54,419 nt of DNA from Rhodohalobacter halophilus (lineage in GTDB: Bacteria; Bacteroidota; Rhodothermia; Balneolales; Balneolaceae), in contig NZ_MDWE01000031.1 of NCBI RefSeq assembly GCF_001715195.1, positions 1 to 54,419 of the forward strand. The letters are read 5' to 3'. The translations under genes and the position numbers were made by a program. Position 1 is the stretch's first letter. Every line of letters starts with the position of its first letter. The notes beneath the pieces were generated by a model, which saw only the letters and a program-made list of their open reading frames with translations, did not search any database and was not told the DNA's origin. This document shows positions 34,884-44,231 of this stretch, piece by piece.

Positions 34884-35630
34884 GGTTCACCGCAGTGGCG
34901 CTGGGTACGCGGAGGAAAATGTGGGCGCGGGGATAAATCCCGCGCTCGTGTGTACACCCCATGAATGGGTTATAACAATTGCCTGAACTGAATTAGTAAA
35001 AAGTCTAGGGGCTCCGAGCGTTAGCGACACGTGAAACGAAATTTAGAGGGGTGTTCATTGGATATTAATATTCCGTACAGCTTTACCTTTCCCAGATTTA
35101 TCTTCATGTAACTTCATGACTTGGCGTCTTTGTGGCCTAAACACTCAATTCTGCCACCAAGGCTCGAATACTCTAAGCTGTTCGAAGGATCTGAATTTAT
35201 GTTTCCTGACAATTGATCACCGTCAATTCGATGCCGCCTGAAATAGGTGGTTCACCGCAAAGACACTTGTTGCGTTGACCTTTTTTAATAAACCTGTCAG
35301 CGATGCAGGATTTCCATGCAAAACGACAAATCGAAATTTTAACCATCCTATTCCATAGGAATATCCTGTATATAGTAACCGAAAGAAATTTACAACGACG
35401 CTCCGTAGGTGCCTCCTTTTCACTGAACTTAGCCAAATAAAAATTAAATACAGGAGGCTCCTCCGGAGCCTTTTTGATAGCACTGTGATTTCTATAAACA
35501 GGAAACCCCTGACGGAGTTTTCTTAACCTGATCTATATAATTAAATTTGCTTCTGGTCATCAGATTTGATTAAGAATCAGCAATCCAATACACATTATTC
35601 TCTAAGTACACTGTGCCTCCGCGGTGAACC
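34884..35630. repeat. three dispersed copies of GGTTCACCGC
   Basis: The 10-mer occurs at 34884-34893 and 35249-35258 on the plus strand, and as its complement at 35621-35630. Each is followed by purine-rich, poorly conserved sequence (AGTGGCGCTGG, AAAGACAC, GGAGGCACAG). They resemble the decayed CGCAGAG/CGCAAAG-type intergenic repeats common in environmental Gram-negative genomes. Confidence 0.6.
35341..35520. repeat. tandem palindromic array, about 52-bp period
   Basis: Four palindromic cores occur at regular spacing: TATTCC-ATA-GGAATA at 35349-35363, GCTCC-GTA-GGTGC at 35400-35412 (one mismatch), GGCTCC-TCC-GGAGCC at 35456-35470, and AACCCC-TGAC-GGAGTT at 35504-35519 (with a G-T pair). Centres are 50, 57 and 49 bases apart. 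The linkers before the cores share an ATTTCTATAAACAGG-like stretch (clearest at 35489-35502 and 35445-35454). The third core is followed by TTTTT on the plus strand and could terminate transcription. Confidence 0.6.
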
Positions 35631-35644
35631 TTAGATCAAAAACT

Positions 35645-35678
35645 AAAAAACCCTTCTCCAAAATTATTGAAGAAGGGC
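35645..35678 (-). terminator. intrinsic terminator after the amidohydrolase-like gene
   Basis: CCCTTCT (35651-35657) pairs with AGAAGGG (35671-35677); on the minus strand the stem is followed by TTTTTTAG. It lies 26 bases beyond the stop of the amidohydrolase-like gene. Confidence 0.8.
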
Positions 35679-35702
35679 TTCTAGTTATTCATGAGGTTTG
35701 AT

Positions 35703-36947
35703 CTACTCCGGCTTGTAAACTACCTCGCCGTCAATTATCACACCTTGTACTTTCGTTAAATACTCAAACGGATCACCGTCAAACATTGCAATATCCGCAT
35801 CTTTGCCTCGCTCAAGTGAGCCGACTCGATCATCAATTCCCAATATATTGGCTGCACCTGCGGTTATTGAGTAGAGAGCATTCTCCATTCCCAATCCATT
35901 TGCGGCGGCAATAGCGGCTTCGTAACGAACAACTCGTGTTTTGGGAACGTATCCCTCAAACCCACTCTGAAATGCAATTGGAATATCTGCATCAAACAGT
36001 TTGGAAGCCGTCTCGAAGCTCATATTTTTCATTGCTCCACCGGGACGAGCCATCGTTGGGTGGATAATTACAGGAATATCCGCCGCTTTGATCTCATCCA
36101 TCAGCAGATAAGATTCTGCTCCGCCTTCCAATACCATTGGAAATCCGAACTCGCGCTGTAACCGAAGTGCAGTGTTGATATCCTGCGAAGTCTGCACGTT
36201 GATCATGGCGGTGATTTTACCATCAATCAGATCTGCAATTACCTCAGACTTAAGGTCGGTGCCATTGGTCTCACCGGAAGCTCGTTTTTTAGCATAATCC
36301 TTGGCGCGGATCAACTCCTGTCTGAGCATAGCCACAGTTTTTGACCGGGTTCCCGGAGAGCTAAATGCACGACTCACACCGGACCCCATCGTAATTGAGA
36401 GCATTGTGCCATCTTTAACCAAAGCCTCATCAACCGTTGATCCGGTTGTTTTTACGATCATCATCTGACCGCTTATCACAGCACCGGGCCCGTGACCTGT
36501 ATGCACTGTGGTAATCCCGTGCTCTTTCAAAAAATTAACCAGATACTCACGGGCATTGTACGAATCGGATGCTCGCAATTCAGGCTGAATAGCCGAGGAA
36601 GTTTCCAGCTGATCCTGATCGTGATCCTGGTTGTAATAACCGGCCAGACCCACCACAGAACGGGCATCAATCAATCCCGGTGTAACAACCTTCGCTTCGT
36701 GCACTTCATAACCCGAAGGAATATTCACCCGGTTCGCAGAACCAACCCGCTCAATCTTTCCATCGCGAATCAATACTACCCCATTTGATATGGCATTGCC
36801 ATTCATGGTATAAACCGTTTCACCTTTTACGGCAATTTGTGCATCAGCAGACTCCGGCAGAACCGATACTGCAAAACCAATCAGCAAAAGGGCTAATCCG
36901 GCTAATTTTCCTGCTCGTTTCATTATGTTATTTTCTTTGATTTTCAT
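35703..36947 (-). CDS. exported amidohydrolase-fold protein lacking metal ligands (probable pseudoenzyme)
   Basis: A 414-residue exported protein of the imidazolonepropionase-like amidohydrolase group. The signal peptide is in residues 1-37 (KLAGLALLLIGFAVSVL, ending ADAQ). It keeps the composite beta-sandwich and the C-terminal GSLERGKDADIAMFDGDPFE, but the first metal motif, HxH in the partner, reads PGLIDARSV (Arg96 and Val98), the QH pair is EG (MVLEGGAES), and the FHTDD motif is FQSG. No catalytic metal site is therefore expected. The start is the first ATG, which has a textbook AAGGAGG site 7 bases upstream. It is 12 bases downstream of its intact paralog. Confidence 0.88.
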   Translation of the reverse strand: MKIKENNIMKRAGKLAGLALLLIGFAVSVLPESADAQIAVKGETVYTMNGNAISNGVVLIRDGKIERVGSANRVNIPSGYEVHEAKVVTPGLIDARSVVGLAGYYNQDHDQDQLETSSAIQPELRASDSYNAREYLVNFLKEHGITTVHTGHGPGAVISGQMMIVKTTGSTVDEALVKDGTMLSITMGSGVSRAFSSPGTRSKTVAMLRQELIRAKDYAKKRASGETNGTDLKSEVIADLIDGKITAMINVQTSQDINTALRLQREFGFPMVLEGGAESYLLMDEIKAADIPVIIHPTMARPGGAMKNMSFETASKLFDADIPIAFQSGFEGYVPKTRVVRYEAAIAAANGLGMENALYSITAGAANILGIDDRVGSLERGKDADIAMFDGDPFEYLTKVQGVIIDGEVVYKPE

Positions 36948-36953
36948 TGTCAG

Positions 36954-36960
36954 ACCTCCT
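36954..36960 (-). promoter_or_regulatory. strong Shine-Dalgarno site (AAGGAGG) that overlaps the upstream stop codon
   Basis: On the minus strand CACTAAGGAGG joins the stop codon of the first amidohydrolase to the ribosome-binding site of the second, 6-7 bases before its ATG. It fixes the start of the second gene at 36947 rather than the later ATG, and is much stronger than most sites in this window. Confidence 0.75.
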
Positions 36961-38252
36961 TAGTGGTGAGTATGAAGAGTGGACGCCCGGAAAATATCGT
37001 ATCCTCCGGTGGCATATTTACCCTGCTCCGGATCTTCCCGATCCCAGGCTTTTTCTCCCTCAATCCAGGTCTGTTCAACATGCGAGTAGACGCTGAACGG
37101 ATCACCCGAAAGAATGATAAAGTCAGCATCTTTTCCTGCTTCAAGTGAGCCCACCCGATGTTCCAAATCCAGCATTTTAGCGCCGGAAATCGTCAGTGCT
37201 TCAAGAGCCCTTTCGCGGCTCATTCCCTCTTTCACTGCCAGGGCAGCCATTCGAAGTAAAAATCGGGAGTCAACAATTCCATCATCCGTATGAAATGCAA
37301 CTTCGGCACCGGCCCTTTCGAGCTCTCTTCCGTTGATGTCGAAGATCTCAATCGTCTCCATCTTACCGCCCGGAGAGTCCAGTCCGATAATAGATGATCC
37401 GATCACGTTTGAGTTGGCAATTTCGTCGGCCACTTTCCAGGCCTCGCTCACATGCTGCAGAACAACCCGATACCCAAACTCCTCAGAAAGGCGGATCGCC
37501 GTCAGGATATCATCATGGCGGTGGGTATGATTATGAACAATGCGTTTACCTTCCAGTACTTCCACCAGCGTTTCCATTTCAAGGTCGCGCGCAGGCATCT
37601 TTTCAGGGTCACCATCAGCCTCTTCTATTTTTTTCTGATAGTCCTGAGCTTTCAAAAACAGGGAGCGAACCATCGCGGCAGATTTTGCGCGTGTGCCAGG
37701 CGTGCCTCCGGATCGAAGCGGATTCGTACCGTTCGCCATTTTCAGTCCCCCGTAAATCCCTGTCTCCTCATCAACAACAACCAGCATCTCTTCAATTGTA
37801 TTTGCAGGCTTTGGTTTTACATAAACCGTCTGCCCACTCATCAAGTGGCCTGAACCCGGCATAATATTGACCGTGGTTAATCCACCGGCAAGCGCTTTAT
37901 AGAATGTTTTGCTTCTCGGGTCGATGGTGTCCATAATGCGAACATCCGGATGAAGTGTTGCGGACCGGTCCCCGCCATCACCTTCACCTATATGAGAATG
38001 GGTATCCACCAATCCCGGCATAATTACTTTGCCTGATGCATCAACTCGAACGGCATTTCGTGGTATGGATACTGAACCTGACTCGCCCACAGCCTGAATT
38101 TTTCCATTTTGCACAACCAACACACCGTTGGATATCACATCTCCCGTAATCGGGATGATTTCCGCACCTTCAAAAACATGCGGACGATCTTGTGCATGCA
38201 GGCTAAACACCCACATGAACAACATCATACTTACAGTAAACAGTTTTTTCAT
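36960..38252 (-). CDS. exported amidohydrolase family protein
   Basis: A 430-residue exported metal-dependent hydrolase related to imidazolonepropionases and aryldialkyl-type peptidase-like amidohydrolases. The signal peptide is MKKLFTVSMMLFMWVFSLHA with cleavage before Gln21. The metal site is complete: HSH at residues 85-87 (PGLVDTHSHIGEG), VHNHTHRHDD, VLQHVSEAW and AFHTDDG, and the C-terminal GSLEAGKDADFIILSGDPF closes the sandwich. The substrate is unknown; exported relatives act on dipeptides or cyclic amides. It is the first gene of a pair whose second member has lost the site. Confidence 0.9.
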   Translation of the reverse strand: MKKLFTVSMMLFMWVFSLHAQDRPHVFEGAEIIPITGDVISNGVLVVQNGKIQAVGESGSVSIPRNAVRVDASGKVIMPGLVDTHSHIGEGDGGDRSATLHPDVRIMDTIDPRSKTFYKALAGGLTTVNIMPGSGHLMSGQTVYVKPKPANTIEEMLVVVDEETGIYGGLKMANGTNPLRSGGTPGTRAKSAAMVRSLFLKAQDYQKKIEEADGDPEKMPARDLEMETLVEVLEGKRIVHNHTHRHDDILTAIRLSEEFGYRVVLQHVSEAWKVADEIANSNVIGSSIIGLDSPGGKMETIEIFDINGRELERAGAEVAFHTDDGIVDSRFLLRMAALAVKEGMSRERALEALTISGAKMLDLEHRVGSLEAGKDADFIILSGDPFSVYSHVEQTWIEGEKAWDREDPEQGKYATGGYDIFRASTLHTHH

Positions 38253-38749
38253 AAATCTGACTCTGTTTGGTTTATATTAACATGTGGAATTAACATAGAT
38301 AAACAGAACCATTTTGTAAAAAGAAATAAAGAAAGGCTTCAGGCTTCAGGCTTCAGGCTTCAGGCTTCAGGCTTCAACGGCAAGATGTAGAGAGTGACAC
38401 TATGCTCTATGATATACGGTGTACGGCAAAAGTGTCACGCATTCGTCTGCCGAATTCCGGTGTTCATTTCGCTGGTTCGTGCGACGAGTTTTGGAAAAGT
38501 GACGAACATTGTGGTTTGATTTCCACAAAATGAGCTTCGTTTTCGATTTACCTCGGAGGGGTGTGCTGCTTTTAGAATATCAACCAAATGTATACTCCTC
38601 CGCTGAACAGAGGGAATGGAATGGAGCTCAGAATAAACCAGAGACGGTATTCACGCAGAACATTATTTGCAGCGGAGCTGCGTGGTTGTCGTCACGTAGC
38701 AGAACTCCGGACGAGGGAATTCTCAAGACTCACATCTCAGGACTCAATA
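38253..38749. other. 497-bp gene-free region between the amidohydrolase and metK
   Basis: No convincing gene. It contains the GGCTTCA tandem repeat (38335-38376), three short palindromic patches (ACCTCGGAGG-like at 38550-38562, CCTCCGCTG-AACAGAGG at 38597-38613, and GCAGC-GGA-GCTGC at 38669-38681) and a tail of ACTCA-type direct repeats (38726-38750). These patches are similar in style to the array near 35.4 kb, but the match is weak. Confidence 0.5.
38335..38376. repeat. six perfect tandem copies of the 7-mer GGCTTCA
   Basis: Six head-to-tail copies of GGCTTCA occur with no mismatch, then GGCTTCA degenerates to ACGGCAAG. It lies 83 bases upstream of the first amidohydrolase start. Copy number could vary by slippage. 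Confidence 0.92.
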
Positions 38750-39904
38750 CTATTTTACCGCATTCGCTATCTGATCAACAAAATCCAGCTTCTCCCAAGA
38801 AAATTCATCCCGACCAAAATGTCCATAGGCAGCCGTTTTTCTAAATACAGGTTTTTTCAGGTCAAGTCTCTTAATGATTCCGGCAGGAGTCAGGTCAAAC
38901 GTTTTCATCACAGCATCGGCCAGCTTTACATCATCCACCTTACCCGTTCCATACGTATTAACATAAATGGAGACCGGGTCAGCCACACCAATAGCGTAAG
39001 CCACCTGCACCAGGCACTCATCTGCCAATTCGGCTGCAACAATATTTTTCGCGATATGCCGGGTTGCGTATGCGGCACTTCTGTCAACTTTTGAGGCATC
39101 TTTCCCCGAAAATGCGCCGCCACCGTGAGCACCGCGTCCGCCATAGGTATCCACGATAATTTTACGTCCGGTGAGACCTGTATCACCATGCGGACCGCCA
39201 ATCACAAACTTACCGGTTGGATTTACATGCAGAATGGTATCAGAATCGATAAAATCTTCAGGTATCGCGGTACCTATCAGGTGCTTTTTAATATCCTGTT
39301 TAATCTGAGCCTGCTCTACCCCCTCATCGTGCTGGGTTGAAATCACAATTGTATCTACACGCTTAGGCTGTTTGTTCTCGTCATACTCCACGGTAACCTG
39401 GCTTTTACTGTCCGGGCCAAGATATGGCATCAATGCAGTATCCTTCCTGATATGTGCCAATTTTCGGAGCAGGTCGTGCGAATATTGAAGTGTCATCGGC
39501 ATGTACTGTTCCGTTTCCCGGTTGGCATATCCGAACATCATGCCCTGGTCGCCGGCCCCCTGCTTTTTCTCACCCGATTCATCCACACCCTGCGCAATAT
39601 CCGGGCTCTGCTGATGAATCGTAGTGAGTACCCCGCACGAATCGGCATCAAACCGATAGCTCGCCTTTGTGTATCCTATATCACGAATAACTTCTCTGAC
39701 AATCTCCTGCACATCAACATAAGAGTCGGTTGTCACCTCACCGGAAACCACGGCCAAACCGGTTGTCACTAATGTTTCAACTGCTACACGAGAGTTTCGA
39801 TCCCCTTCCAGCATTTTATCTAAAATTGCGTCAGATATCTGGTCAGATACCTTATCAGGATGTCCCTCTGATACCGATTCGGAAGTAAATAATCTTTTCA
39901 TCAA
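38750..39904 (-). CDS. metK: S-adenosylmethionine synthetase
   Basis: A 384-residue enzyme making S-adenosylmethionine from methionine and ATP. Hallmarks are [20 protein letters not shown] at the N-terminus, [12 protein letters not shown] near residue 115, and [20 protein letters not shown] near residue 260. The start is ambiguous by one codon (ATGATG at 39904/39901). The 81 bases between it and ruvB show no SAM-riboswitch-like structure I can recognise. It provides the methyl donor used by RsmD and the TPMT-like enzyme here. Confidence 0.97.
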   Translation of the reverse strand: MMKRLFTSESVSEGHPDKVSDQISDAILDKMLEGDRNSRVAVETLVTTGLAVVSGEVTTDSYVDVQEIVREVIRDIGYTKASYRFDADSCGVLTTIHQQSPDIAQGVDESGEKKQGAGDQGMMFGYANRETEQYMPMTLQYSHDLLRKLAHIRKDTALMPYLGPDSKSQVTVEYDENKQPKRVDTIVISTQHDEGVEQAQIKQDIKKHLIGTAIPEDFIDSDTILHVNPTGKFVIGGPHGDTGLTGRKIIVDTYGGRGAHGGGAFSGKDASKVDRSAAYATRHIAKNIVAAELADECLVQVAYAIGVADPVSIYVNTYGTGKVDDVKLADAVMKTFDLTPAGIIKRLDLKKPVFRKTAAYGHFGRDEFSWEKLDFVDQIANAVK

Positions 39905-39985
39905 TTTGTCTGTAGAAATTAATTCGTTGATTTAAAAGCGGTTTGAAAGTACGAAATATTTGTAAGGTTTTCACTTTGCGGATTT

Positions 39986-41014
39986 TTAATTATCCGCCGA
40001 AAATAGATCATTGCCATCGCCGCTGCCACTCTGCTTTATCCCCAGGTATTGATACGCTTTTGCTGCCGCAACCCTCCCCTTTGGAGTGCGCTGCATAAAC
40101 CCCTCTTTAATCAAAAAAGGTTCATAAACCTCTTCAATCGTCCCTTTATCTTCCCCTACGGCAACGGCAAGTGTGCTCAAGCCAACCGGACCGCCGCTGT
40201 AGTTTTCAATAATTGCCTTTAAAATTCTCACATCCATTTCATCCAGGCCGTTTTGATCTACATCCAATGCGTTCAGTGCCTTGTCGGCTATTTGATCATT
40301 GATCTCCGTCATCTCCTCCACCTGGGCAAAATCTCGGGTTCTGCGAAGCAATTTGTTCACAATTCGCGGAGTCCCGCGGCTTCTCCGGGCAATCTCATGC
40401 GCGCCGGATTCCGTAATTCCAAATTTCAAAATGTGAGCCGTTCGCAGTGCAATTCGCTGCAATAGCTCGGTATCGTAGTAGTCGAGCCGCATATCTATGC
40501 CGAACCGAGCTCTGAGCGGTGCCGTTAACAGTCCTTTACGGGTGGTTGCTCCCACCAGGGTGAAGTGATTCAGATCAATTTGCACACTGCGGGCATTCGG
40601 CCCCGAATCGATCACAATATCCAGCTTATAATCCTCCATTGCAGAGTAGAGATACTCCTCAATAATCGGATTCAGCCGGTGAATTTCATCAATAAAAAGC
40701 ACATCACCCTGCTCCAGATTGGTGAGCAGTCCGGCCAGATCTCCCGGTTTTTCCAGTACCGGGCCGGTAGTCGGTTTGATCTGAACACCCATCTCAGCTG
40801 CAATGATATAGGCAAGAGTAGTTTTCCCCAACCCCGGAGGGCCTGAAAGAATAACATGGTCAAGAGCTTCGTTTCTCTTTTTAGCAGCCTGAATAAAAAC
40901 ATTCAGATTGTTAATCACTTTCTGTTGTCCAACAAATTCATTCAATGAAGAGGGACGCAGATTTTCTTCTACTGAAAAATCTTTTTCTTCGGGGTCTAAA
41001 AGTGGATTTTGCAA
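39986..41014 (-). CDS. ruvB: Holliday junction branch migration ATPase RuvB
   Basis: A 342-residue AAA+ motor that drives branch migration with RuvA. Walker A is GPPGLGKTT at residues 58-66, Walker B lies in [11 protein letters not shown], sensor-type residues in [18 protein letters not shown], and the C-terminal winged helix includes [16 protein letters not shown]. The start is TTG (41014), which gives the normal N-terminus [13 protein letters not shown]; no Shine-Dalgarno site is visible. It is divergent from ppk1 with 146 bases between the starts. Confidence 0.96.
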   Translation of the reverse strand: MQNPLLDPEEKDFSVEENLRPSSLNEFVGQQKVINNLNVFIQAAKKRNEALDHVILSGPPGLGKTTLAYIIAAEMGVQIKPTTGPVLEKPGDLAGLLTNLEQGDVLFIDEIHRLNPIIEEYLYSAMEDYKLDIVIDSGPNARSVQIDLNHFTLVGATTRKGLLTAPLRARFGIDMRLDYYDTELLQRIALRTAHILKFGITESGAHEIARRSRGTPRIVNKLLRRTRDFAQVEEMTEINDQIADKALNALDVDQNGLDEMDVRILKAIIENYSGGPVGLSTLAVAVGEDKGTIEEVYEPFLIKEGFMQRTPKGRVAAAKAYQYLGIKQSGSGDGNDLFSADN

Positions 41015-41160
41015 GGTGCTACAGGTCTGATTTGTTTAAACTTTGGTAACACTATAATACTTAACTTAAAATGAAAATGCTTCATTGCAATGATCTTCTG
41101 CCCTGATTGCAATTCGAGCCTCAGATCTATCGGTCAACTATTAAAGCATTCGAATATACA

Positions 41161-43317
41161 ATGAGTGAATTTTTGAATGAATATGAAATTCAGAAAAACG
41201 GAGGGCCTGCTGAGCTGAACCTTGCCGGAATGGATTACTTCCTGAACTATGAGCTAAGCTGGCTGAAGTTCAACTGGAGGGTTTTGCACGAAGCTCAGGA
41301 TTTAAGCAATCCGCTTTTAGAGAGAGTCAAATTTATAGGAATTGTGTGCTCCAACCTGGATGAATTTTATCAAAAGCGAGTGGGCGGATTAAAACGACAA
41401 TTCCATGCCGGTGTAACAGAGCTTTCTGTGGATGGGTTGACGCCAAAACAGCAATTAACTGCCATCCGAAAAGATGTTGGCAAGATGATCAGCTTTTACC
41501 GGAACTGCTTTTTCAATAACCTGATGCCGGCAATGAACCAGGAGGGCATTCGAATTGAGAGGTATAGAAACCTTAAGTCGGATCTTCGATCAAAAGCCGA
41601 CCACTATTTCCAAACTCAACTCTACCCGATCATCACCCCGCTTGCTGTTGATGAAGCTCACCCATTTCCATTTATTTCCAACAAAAGCAGATCGCTGGCT
41701 GTAAAACTGAAGCAACCAGGGTCAGATGAATATTTTTTTGCACGTGTAAAAATCCCGGCCAACCGCCCCAGATGGATCACACTTGAGAAGAGTTCGGGAA
41801 GTGTCACTCTTCTCTCTACAAGTGAACTGATTAAGGCAAATATCTCATCCTTTTTCCCGGGAATGGAGATCATATCAGCCCACATATTCAGAGTAACAAG
41901 AAATGCTGATTTAAAGAGAAATGAAGAAGAAGCCGACGACCTTCTTGAAATGATTGAGGATGAACTCCGGGAGCGTCGATTTTCTGAAATTGTGCGACTG
42001 GAGATAGACCGTGAAATGCCGGACGATGTCAAGCAGTATCTGATCGACCAGCTAAAAATTAAAAAACACGACCTTTTTGAGATGGACGGCCCGCTTGGCC
42101 TGGCGGATGCAACCCAGCTCTATGACCTGGAAGGATTCAATCACCTGAAATATACGCCCTGGACTCCCGCTCTCCACCCGGTTTTTAAACATCAAATGGA
42201 AGAGGATCTTCCAGATATTTTCAGCACAATACGAAAGGGTGATTTCATCGTACACCATCCCTATCACAGCTTTGAAACCTCCACTCAACGATTCATTGAA
42301 GAAGCCGCGAACGACCCAAAAGTGCTTGCCATCAAGCAAACACTCTATCGCACATCCAGTGACTCTCCGGGAATGCACGCTCTCATTCGAGCAGCCGAAG
42401 CCGATAAACAAGTGGCTGTTCTGGTTGAACTGAAAGCACGGTTCGATGAGGAGAGAAATATCAGCTGGGCACAAAAGCTCGAAAAAGCCGGTGCGCATGT
42501 ATCATATGGTATTGCCGGGTTAAAAATTCACACAAAATTGACGATCGTTGTTCGTGAAGAACATGACGGACTCCGACGTTATATTCATGTCGGTACCGGA
42601 AATTACCACCCCGATACGGCGCAATTGTACGAAGACCTTGGCTTCTTTACTTGCCGGGAAGATCTTGCGTCCGACGTGAGCGACATCTTTAATCTGCTCA
42701 CCGGCTATGCACCCGATCAGACTTATAACAAAATGCTGGTTGCGCCAAAACGGATGAGAAATCATCTGATGGAGCTCATTCAGCATGAAATTGATGCTGC
42801 TAAACGAGGTGAAAACGCCCAAATCATAGGAAAAATGAACAATCTGGAAGATCCATTGATTATTCAGAAACTGTATGAGGCATCACAGGCAGGAGTTCAA
42901 ATTGACCTGATCGTCAGAAGTGTTTGCCGATTGATACCTCAAAAAAAGGAGTTGAGTGATAATATTCGGGTTCACGCAATTATCGGGAGATTTCTGGAGC
43001 ACTCCAGATGCTACTATTTTCATCACAGCGGTGAAGATAAATACTTCATTGGCTCGGCCGACTGGATGCACCGAAACCTTGATGCCCGTGTTGAAGTGCT
43101 GTCGCCGATCGAGAACAATCAGCTTAAAAGATATCTTAAATTTTTCCTCGACCTCTACCTTAAGGATAACCGGCAACGCTGGATACTGAAACCGTCAGGG
43201 AAGTATAAAAAAGTAAAACGGATAAAGGGTGAGGATGAAATTTCCGTACACAAATTCCTGATGGATCACATCAAAAACGGAACTGAACCGATCCCTGGCA
43301 TTTACGATTCTATTTGA
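41161..43317 (+). CDS. ppk1: polyphosphate kinase 1
   Basis: A 718-residue enzyme that polymerises the gamma-phosphate of ATP into polyphosphate. I start at ATG 41161; an in-frame TTG at 41107 would add 18 residues with no family match. The N-terminal domain (LNYELSWLKFNWRVLHEAQD), the PLAVDEAHPFPF segment and the two HKD-like halves are present; the autophosphorylated His is H476 in RRYIHVGTGNYHPD. The length is slightly above E. coli Ppk. It is convergent with the anti-sigma gene, 37 bases between stops, and has no exopolyphosphatase partner next to it. Confidence 0.95.
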   Translation: MSEFLNEYEIQKNGGPAELNLAGMDYFLNYELSWLKFNWRVLHEAQDLSNPLLERVKFIGIVCSNLDEFYQKRVGGLKRQFHAGVTELSVDGLTPKQQLTAIRKDVGKMISFYRNCFFNNLMPAMNQEGIRIERYRNLKSDLRSKADHYFQTQLYPIITPLAVDEAHPFPFISNKSRSLAVKLKQPGSDEYFFARVKIPANRPRWITLEKSSGSVTLLSTSELIKANISSFFPGMEIISAHIFRVTRNADLKRNEEEADDLLEMIEDELRERRFSEIVRLEIDREMPDDVKQYLIDQLKIKKHDLFEMDGPLGLADATQLYDLEGFNHLKYTPWTPALHPVFKHQMEEDLPDIFSTIRKGDFIVHHPYHSFETSTQRFIEEAANDPKVLAIKQTLYRTSSDSPGMHALIRAAEADKQVAVLVELKARFDEERNISWAQKLEKAGAHVSYGIAGLKIHTKLTIVVREEHDGLRRYIHVGTGNYHPDTAQLYEDLGFFTCREDLASDVSDIFNLLTGYAPDQTYNKMLVAPKRMRNHLMELIQHEIDAAKRGENAQIIGKMNNLEDPLIIQKLYEASQAGVQIDLIVRSVCRLIPQKKELSDNIRVHAIIGRFLEHSRCYYFHHSGEDKYFIGSADWMHRNLDARVEVLSPIENNQLKRYLKFFLDLYLKDNRQRWILKPSGKYKKVKRIKGEDEISVHKFLMDHIKNGTEPIPGIYDSI

Positions 43318-43354
43318 GTACCCAAACATGCTCAGATTACTGAATACTACTTTT

Positions 43355-44128
43355 TTACTCTGACTCTCCATCCATTTTTTCCAGCAGATTCTCAGCCTGA
43401 CCGGCAAATCTGCCATCGGTACTGTAGACTTTATAGACGGCATCCCTTGCCTCTTCCAGAAGCTCCAGGTTCAGGTATGCATTCCCCAAAAACCACCAGG
43501 CTTTTTCCACAAAAAACTTATTCATCTCTTCAGAATTAGATGCAGCCTCAAAGTACCGTGCAGCATCTTCAAAGTTTGCCATGTTGTAGTGAAGAATCCC
43601 GAGGTTCATCATCACTCTGGCTTCCTGTTCAGGGTTTAGATTCTCCATCAAAATGGATTTAAATTTGGCATCTGCCTCTTCATACTCTCCTTCATATGCT
43701 AACGTCAGCCCCCGACTTATTTCCACATCAATAAAGGAAGCGGTAACCTCGTCAGATCGCATAATATCGGTTCCCGACATCTCGTCAATCTCAATCTGTG
43801 ATATTGAGAGAGGATGAATCGAAACCGTATCCTGCACGGAATAGAACTGAAGGCCGATACTAACAATTATGATGGCTGCGACCGCATAGAACCAGCCTTT
43901 CATGCTCTTGTTATTTCTCTCAGGTTTAGCACCGTTAACGGAATCAATCGATGTGATGTTACTCTTTTCGGCCTCTTTAGCCAAATCCCTCAAGTGCAGC
44001 TCTGTCTCAAACCACTTATAGTACTCCGGGTTATCAACAAACTTCTCCCAAAGGCTGTCAATCTCATTTCCTGACAGTTCTCCATCAATATAGCGGGTAA
44101 TTTCTCTGTAGATTTCTTTATCTGACAT
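43355..44128 (-). CDS. anti-sigma-like membrane protein with periplasmic TPR repeats
   Basis: A 257-residue protein in three parts. Residues 1-50 (EIYREITRYIDGELSGNEID) resemble the cytosolic anti-sigma domain that holds ECF factors, but there is no zinc HxxxCxxC motif. Residues 78-96 form one membrane helix, and residues 135-250 contain TPR-like helical repeats (EYEEADAKFKSI, MMNLGILHYNMANFEDAARY, AWWFLGNAYLNLELLEEARD) that should lie in the periplasm. It follows an ECF sigma gene on the same strand with 103 bases between, so it is the likely regulator of that sigma factor. The periplasmic signal is unknown. Confidence 0.8.
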   Translation of the reverse strand: MSDKEIYREITRYIDGELSGNEIDSLWEKFVDNPEYYKWFETELHLRDLAKEAEKSNITSIDSVNGAKPERNNKSMKGWFYAVAAIIIVSIGLQFYSVQDTVSIHPLSISQIEIDEMSGTDIMRSDEVTASFIDVEISRGLTLAYEGEYEEADAKFKSILMENLNPEQEARVMMNLGILHYNMANFEDAARYFEAASNSEEMNKFFVEKAWWFLGNAYLNLELLEEARDAVYKVYSTDGRFAGQAENLLEKMDGESE

Positions 44129-44231
44129 TTCTCTTTTTTTATGTATTTATGTCGGAATCTCAATGATTTTAGAATACAGTATCCGGATGTATGGCACCAT
44201 TTGTCAGAAATCCTTACAAAAAAATTTTTAT

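Larger units (their letters stand above)
34768..35702. other. 935-bp gene-free region rich in degenerate repeats
   Basis: No open frame here looks like a gene. The region holds decayed copies of GGTTCACCGC-type repeats (see separate entry), a palindromic array at 35341-35520, and a terminator for the amidohydrolase gene. A G+C-rich patch at 34922-34950 contains GCGCGGG/CCCGCGC, which can fold into a hairpin. The promoter of uvrA should lie at its left end, but I see no convincing motif. Confidence 0.6.

Noticed and set aside
35197-35483. Two short minus-strand frames in the repeat-rich gap
   Set aside because: They run through the palindromic array and have no ribosome-binding site or recognisable product.
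35341-35520. Palindromic array as a CRISPR
   Set aside because: The units are not identical, the palindromes differ, and the spacing varies; no cas gene is in the window.
37394-37864. 156- and 133-residue plus-strand frames opposite the amidohydrolase
   Set aside because: Two overlapping frames antisense to a gene with clear domain motifs; no ribosome-binding site or family match.
39905-39985. SAM riboswitch upstream of metK
   Set aside because: The 81-base gap has no recognisable SAM-I or SAM-II core and lacks paired stems of the right size.
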